Shown: positions 14,057 through 14,135 of the stretch, one piece after another
How positions within the stretch are numbered: the stretch's first letter is position 1
How the letters are laid out: every line of letters starts with the position of its first letter
Assembly: GCA_964636965.1 (NCBI GenBank)
Contig: CAZWST010000043.1
Location: 1-14,135 of the forward strand
Length of the DNA: 14,135 nucleotides
Reading direction: 5' to 3'
DNA from: CAG-582 sp964636965
GTDB lineage: Bacteria; Bacillota_I; Bacilli_A; RF39; UBA660
Notes under the pieces: generated by a model
What the model saw: only the letters and a program-made list of their open reading frames with translations
What the model was told of the DNA's origin: nothing
Database searches by the model: none
Program-made: the position numbers and the translations under genes

Positions 14057-14071
14057 GTAATAGGTGAATTT

Positions 14072-14135
14072 ATGAAAAAAATTAAATACTTAGTTTTAAT
14101 TGTTGTGAGTGTATTTTCTTTTTATATATCAGATA
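14072..14135 (+). CDS. Start of a gene for an exported or membrane protein (3' end outside window)
   Basis: An ATG 4 nt after AGGTGA opens a frame that stays open to the window edge. The 21 visible residues begin MKKIKYLVLIVVSVFSFYI: a basic N-terminus followed by a hydrophobic stretch, as in a signal peptide or membrane anchor. It follows the cohesin gene in the same direction after a terminator, so it may belong to the same surface-protein cluster. Nothing more can be said about its function. Confidence 0.7.
   Translation, partial: MKKIKYLVLIVVSVFSFYISD

Noticed and set aside
1..14135. CRISPR arrays, tRNA, rRNA, known riboswitches, insertion sequences
   Set aside because: No evenly spaced repeats, cloverleaf-like sequences, rRNA motifs or transposase ORFs were seen on either strand.

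Overview
The window is AT-rich (well under 35% G+C by eye). Its genes have Shine-Dalgarno sites, TATAAT-type promoters and short U-tailed hairpin terminators. UGA is a stop (the DUF218 gene ends in TGA) and Trp is TGG, so the genetic code is standard and not that of Mycoplasma. Together with cohesin, dockerin and cadherin-like modules, LytD-type glucosaminidase and hybrid kinase architecture, this points to an uncultured low-G+C Bacillota, probably a gut member of the Bacilli/RF39-like lineages. That placement is an inference. No phage, plasmid, CRISPR, rRNA or tRNA sequence was seen.

Left part (1-4404): the 3' part of a hybrid histidine kinase with two receiver domains, closed by a terminator. 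Next comes a possible cassette: a 43-codon SHOCT-like mini-gene that the automatic gene length cut-off would miss, an unrecognised 298-aa protein with an ADP-ribosyltransferase-like HGT motif, a strong hairpin, and a large serine recombinase.

Middle (4439-8662): mostly single genes, each with its own promoter and terminator. They are a membrane-anchored SanA/YdcF-like DUF218 protein with an extra C-terminal domain, a membrane-anchored Ig-like plus CAP (YkwD-like) protein, and a HAD phosphatase. On the minus strand lie a DedA/VTT membrane protein and, behind it, a substrate-binding protein of the NMT1/SsuA type. That protein has lost its C-terminal half, and the HAD gene's terminator is embedded in its 3' end.

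Right part (8827-14135): a strongly promoted, very acidic coiled-coil protein of unknown function, then a two-gene operon that is the most interesting item. Its first gene is a secreted SH3b/glucosaminidase/Ig-like/dockerin protein. Its second, 8 nt downstream, is a cohesin/cadherin-like protein held by a C-terminal membrane helix. The pair reads as a minimal surface cohesin-dockerin system that tethers a peptidoglycan hydrolase rather than a cellulase. A further gene with an N-terminal hydrophobic segment starts at 14072 and runs off the window.

A common theme is the cell envelope (SanA-like, CAP, DedA, glucosaminidase, cohesin anchor). Most promoters place the -10 box only about 10-20 nt before the ribosome binding site, so leaders are very short. 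This was also used to choose several start codons.
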